A stretch of DNA of 9,679 bases from Ilumatobacter sp. (GTDB lineage Bacteria > Actinomycetota > Acidimicrobiia > Acidimicrobiales > Ilumatobacteraceae): NCBI GenBank assembly GCA_029263275.1, contig JAJCXU010000407.1:1-9679 (forward strand), read 5' to 3'. Below, one piece after another: positions 7,901 to 9,679 of the stretch. Each line of letters opens with the position of its first letter. The first letter of the stretch is position 1. The position numbers were made by a program, and so were the translations under genes. The notes beneath the pieces are model-generated. The model was given only the letters and a program-made list of their open reading frames with translations. It was not told the origin of the DNA and did no database searches.

Positions 7901-8353
7901 CGAGCGTTCGGGGTGACCACCGCCTTCGACATTGAGCAGGAAGGTGATGCCGTCCTCGAGTACACGAGCCCGTCCTCGCGTTCCCTGCTGCTGCTCGTAC
8001 AACTGGCGTTGTGGCTCGCGGTGCTGTTCGCCACGACGCGGGTCAGTATCCCGTTGGCCCGTCGCAGCGGCCCGCTCGTCTCCGACGAAACGCTGATCGA
8101 CTTCGACGACCTCACGGGTGCCGTGGCGCTGCCGGTGCTCGATCCGGGTCTCGACATGACCGGAGCAGTCGCTCGAACTCAGGAGGCGCCGACCGACGCT
8201 GATCGAGATGACGTCGCCGCAGTTGTGACCGCCCAAGTTGTGGCCAGCGATGCCGAACCGAGTGGGGATGCGGCGCCGAGCGTCGATGCGAGCGACAGCG
8301 ACGTCGATCACCTCGATGCATCCGGTGCGGAACAGAACGAGGACGACCGATGA
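4922..8353 (+). CDS. Large GT2 glycosyltransferase fused to a multi-pass GT-C-like membrane region
   Basis: This 1143-residue protein begins with a cytoplasmic GT-A/GT2 domain (about residues 10-260): VVAVVVVHEP at 11-20, the metal-binding-type HDDVAPEP at 96-103, and the acceptor-side FYGDDVELCWRL at 194-205 followed by VRHRGE. Hydrophobic segments then follow near 260-300, 358-375, 438-458, 464-482, 541-598, 637-655, 663-678, 691-712 and 726-747. The loop at about 376-436 carries AWNPNGFG (404-411), similar to first-loop motifs of AftD-like GT-C enzymes. Residues 750-1018 form a large, probably extracytoplasmic domain, with YNVLLVGDARILPVP at 793-807 and LLAPLGIRFIVAPE at 860-873, both typical of actinobacterial relatives. 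A last membrane helix (1019-1038) leads to an acidic tail of about 100 residues. Donor and acceptor are unknown. The start is GTG, set by the adjacent -10 box; the first in-frame ATG would delete much of the GT2 domain. The gene overlaps the DUF5719 gene by ATGA. Confidence 0.88.
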   Translation: MEPEIQQAPPVVAVVVVHEPGDWFDETLDALADQDYPNLRFLFLASDADEELQTRIKMRMPKAFVRDVGANAGFGATANEVLRLVDGDKGFFLFCHDDVAPEPDAVRLLVEEIYRSNAGLVGPKLVEWDDPGVLQSVGLGVDRFGEVDLGIDVGEMDQEQHDGVRDVFALPSAFLLARADLFREIDGFDPSIPFYGDDVELCWRLHHSGARVVVVPTARVRHRGELVERRPDLHHGVLRARHRMRTVATLTGPTRLPGRTLELVLLTLAELVGGVFTGRFGEAWASLRALLGLVPRSVAIMARRRAVKPLRRVPEREVLGLQVRGSARLTGFLRTRETTTFVGTDSNIRRWKDSTTAPVMAWIGVLAAILIGSRQFISGGVPAVGEFLRMPDSPGNLLSSFVSAWNPNGFGATSANPTGWATLSGLSAFTLFRMGALHTGFIIGLVIVGLIGVWKLATVFPSVRARIAALVVYAASPLIVGAMSTGRLTVLVAFASSPWIVHTIRRAVGVETADPRSAELDLADGVVALSWPERIRRTSGAALVVGLAAAFAPVMIVVALVIAVVLGVATLLALAPWRTALLYLGVGVAAVLGGLLLNFPWFTSWSWDQLVGPPPIGDPGTGLADLASFQIGTVDFAYLSVALYVPVVAAIALGRAWRLTWAVRSGLLIVVFGAAAVFSDRGSLPFNGPEAGVLLAPVAVGLAISAAAALAAFDLDVRGGSFGWRQPLGLLASAGVVVGVFPGLVAIGDGAWNTPTTPLPRLIEAQLPNDAQDRVLDESNENGPLIDPGVGGYNVLLVGDARILPVPAVEYRDGVSYAVISDGPLDITERWTAPDSDAAEAVEMALDQMASSSTLRAGRLLAPLGIRFIVAPEFDNVVSTTSDPLPLPGGLISALEDQLDLTSVTGLPTLEVFENTAWLPVVSQLTGTTAVASESAGAEALVRADLSSASPAFLGADHTAAFSDAVVPGVIHLAVPFDENWTLTVNGESIEPRRAFGVTTAFDIEQEGDAVLEYTSPSSRSLLLLVQLALWLAVLFATTRVSIPLARRSGPLVSDETLIDFDDLTGAVALPVLDPGLDMTGAVARTQEAPTDADRDDVAAVVTAQVVASDAEPSGDAAPSVDASDSDVDHLDASGAEQNEDDR

Positions 8354-9679
8354 ACCGCCGATCGATCCCCGCCTTCATCGTGATCTTGGCCGGCCTGATC
8401 GGCCTGGTCGTCGCGGGTCGAAACACCGAGGAACGCGCCATTCCGGTGTTCTCATCGCCTGCCGGAACGTGGATGCCCTCGGTGACTGACATTGGTTCTC
8501 TGACCGGTAGCTGGTTCTGCCCCGGCGTCCCGGCAACCGGTGAGGACGGTGTTGGCGGCTCAGTGGTCATCTCCAACCGCGCCAGCGACCTGCTCGAAGG
8601 CCGGTTCACGGTGCTCAGTCCTGATGGCATCGCCACCGAGCAGAGCTTCAGCGTGGGTGCGTGGTCGCAGAGCACGATCGATGTCGACGCGTTCGTCACG
8701 GCGGCATTCGCCAGCGTCGTCGTCGAGATCGACGGCGGACAGGGGTTTGTCGAGCAAGTAGCAAATCATCCCGCTGGCGATTCGGTCACACCGTGCGCTG
8801 ATGACACGTCGAGTACGTGGCACCTCGCCGATGGGTTCACCGCCGGTGGGAGTACTGAGACGTTGGTGCTCACCAACCCGTATGACGATCTCGTCCTGAC
8901 CGACCTGACATTCTCAACCGAGGCTGGATTCAGCGAACCGAACGCGTTCAAGGGATTCTCGGTCCCCCCGAAGTCGGTCAAAGTGATTTCGATTGCCGAG
9001 CTCGGCAACCGAGACGAGCCGATCATCGCGGCGAGCGTGACGACTCGCAGCGGTCGTCTGGTCGTTGGCCGTGCCCAGCACTTCACCGGGGCAGGCCGCT
9101 TGGGATACGACGTCTCGCTTGCTGCGCCGGCAGCGCGTGAGCAGTGGTGGTTCGCCGACGGTGAACGCGGCGACGGAATCACCGAGACATTCTCGATCTA
9201 CAACCCCACCGAGAACGACGTGTCGGTGACGCCGTTCTTCCTGGGGTTGCCGTCTGAGTTCGACGGCGGTGGGTTCGCCCCCATCGAGGTGCCTGCGCGA
9301 CAGGTCGTCGTGTTCGAACCGTTCGTCGGCGCCGACGACGGCGACGCGGACGATGCGACATCCGATCCGGAGTTCTTCACCACGCGAATACCGAATGGGC
9401 GACACGCGACGGTCTTCGGCACATTGTCGGAACCATCCGTGGTCATCGAACGGGTGCTCACCCGGCCGTTCGGCGACACCATTGCGACGAGCGTCGTCCA
9501 AGGTGCACCGAATCGGCGCGACGGGTTCGTCCCCAATCGCTGGCATATCGGCGTCGGACCGACCGAGCCGACCGAGGCAGCTCTTGTGGTGTACAACGTC
9601 GACCAGGAGCAAGCCACCATCACCATCGAAGCGGTCGGTCCCGGCGGGCCGGCGGCGATCCCCAGCCTGACGGACATTC
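8350..9679 (+). CDS. DUF5719-type membrane-anchored extracytoplasmic protein (partial, 3' end cut)
   Basis: This frame stays open to the window edge, giving 443 residues without a stop. Residues 7-23 (PAFIVILAGLIGLVVAG) form a signal anchor after MNRRS, with the rest probably outside the membrane. The remainder is beta-rich and shows repeated W-x-x-x-x-G units at about 54 (SWFCPG), 156 (TWHLADG), 265 (QWWFADG) and 397 (RWHIGVG), three of them leading into a short Asn-containing turn such as TNPYDD, YNPTEND or YNVDQE. This is the pattern of DUF5719 proteins, which often follow a large GT2 gene in actinobacteria. C57 and C149 are the only cysteines and could form a disulfide outside the cell. 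The ATG overlaps the GT2 stop (ATGA) and is preceded by GAGGA with a six-base spacer, so translational coupling is likely. The biochemical role is unknown; a partner of the upstream glycosyltransferase is the simplest inference. Confidence 0.85.
   Translation, partial: MNRRSIPAFIVILAGLIGLVVAGRNTEERAIPVFSSPAGTWMPSVTDIGSLTGSWFCPGVPATGEDGVGGSVVISNRASDLLEGRFTVLSPDGIATEQSFSVGAWSQSTIDVDAFVTAAFASVVVEIDGGQGFVEQVANHPAGDSVTPCADDTSSTWHLADGFTAGGSTETLVLTNPYDDLVLTDLTFSTEAGFSEPNAFKGFSVPPKSVKVISIAELGNRDEPIIAASVTTRSGRLVVGRAQHFTGAGRLGYDVSLAAPAAREQWWFADGERGDGITETFSIYNPTENDVSVTPFFLGLPSEFDGGGFAPIEVPARQVVVFEPFVGADDGDADDATSDPEFFTTRIPNGRHATVFGTLSEPSVVIERVLTRPFGDTIATSVVQGAPNRRDGFVPNRWHIGVGPTEPTEAALVVYNVDQEQATITIEAVGPGGPAAIPSLTDI

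Noticed and set aside
8914..9612. Minus-strand open frame (232 codons) opposite the DUF5719 gene
   Set aside because: The plus-strand frame here is continuous with a signal anchor and family repeats; the antisense frame has no motif and no promoter.

Overview
The window looks like chromosomal DNA from a high-GC actinobacterium, most likely of the Acidimicrobiia (Ilumatobacter-like) type. The lineage call is inference. It rests on GC-rich codon use, a cofactor F420 gene of the actinobacterial FbiA kind, a large glycosyltransferase followed by a DUF5719 protein, and start codons placed directly behind TANNNT -10 boxes. Coding density is very high: no gap exceeds about 75 bases, and no RNA gene, CRISPR array, insertion sequence or integrase is visible.

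There are seven genes in four transcription units. Positions 23-2189 (minus strand): a family-4 glycosyltransferase followed 10 bp later by the F420 gene cofD/fbiA. Positions 2261-3250 (plus): GDP-mannose 4,6-dehydratase (gmd). Positions 3283-4848 (minus): a 67-residue small protein followed by an MOP-type polysaccharide flippase. Positions 4922-9679 (plus): an 1143-residue membrane protein with an N-terminal GT2 domain, overlapped by 4 bases (ATGA) by a secreted or anchored DUF5719-type protein that runs off the right edge.

Taken together, gmd makes a deoxyhexose nucleotide-sugar precursor, the GT4 and GT2 enzymes could build a glycan, the flippase could move the lipid-linked intermediate across the membrane, and the multi-pass part of the large protein plus the DUF5719 protein would act at the outer face. 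The link between these cell-envelope genes and F420 synthesis recalls the actinobacterial fbiA-fbiB / whiB2 / metallopeptidase / mannose-1-phosphate guanylyltransferase neighbourhood known from mycobacteria and streptomycetes.

The most notable regulatory pattern is in the two divergent gaps (2190-2260 and 4849-4921). Each carries two outward-facing TANNNT boxes (three of the four are TAGCCT) that end only 7-10 bases before a start codon, with no Shine-Dalgarno sequence. This suggests leaderless or nearly leaderless mRNAs. The second genes of two of the units have Shine-Dalgarno-like sequences instead. The first gap also holds a perfect 18-bp dyad between the two promoters. I see no clearly new defence or mobile system here. 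The best leads are this promoter architecture, the GT2/GT-C-like fusion, the repeat structure of the DUF5719 protein and the small protein ahead of the flippase.
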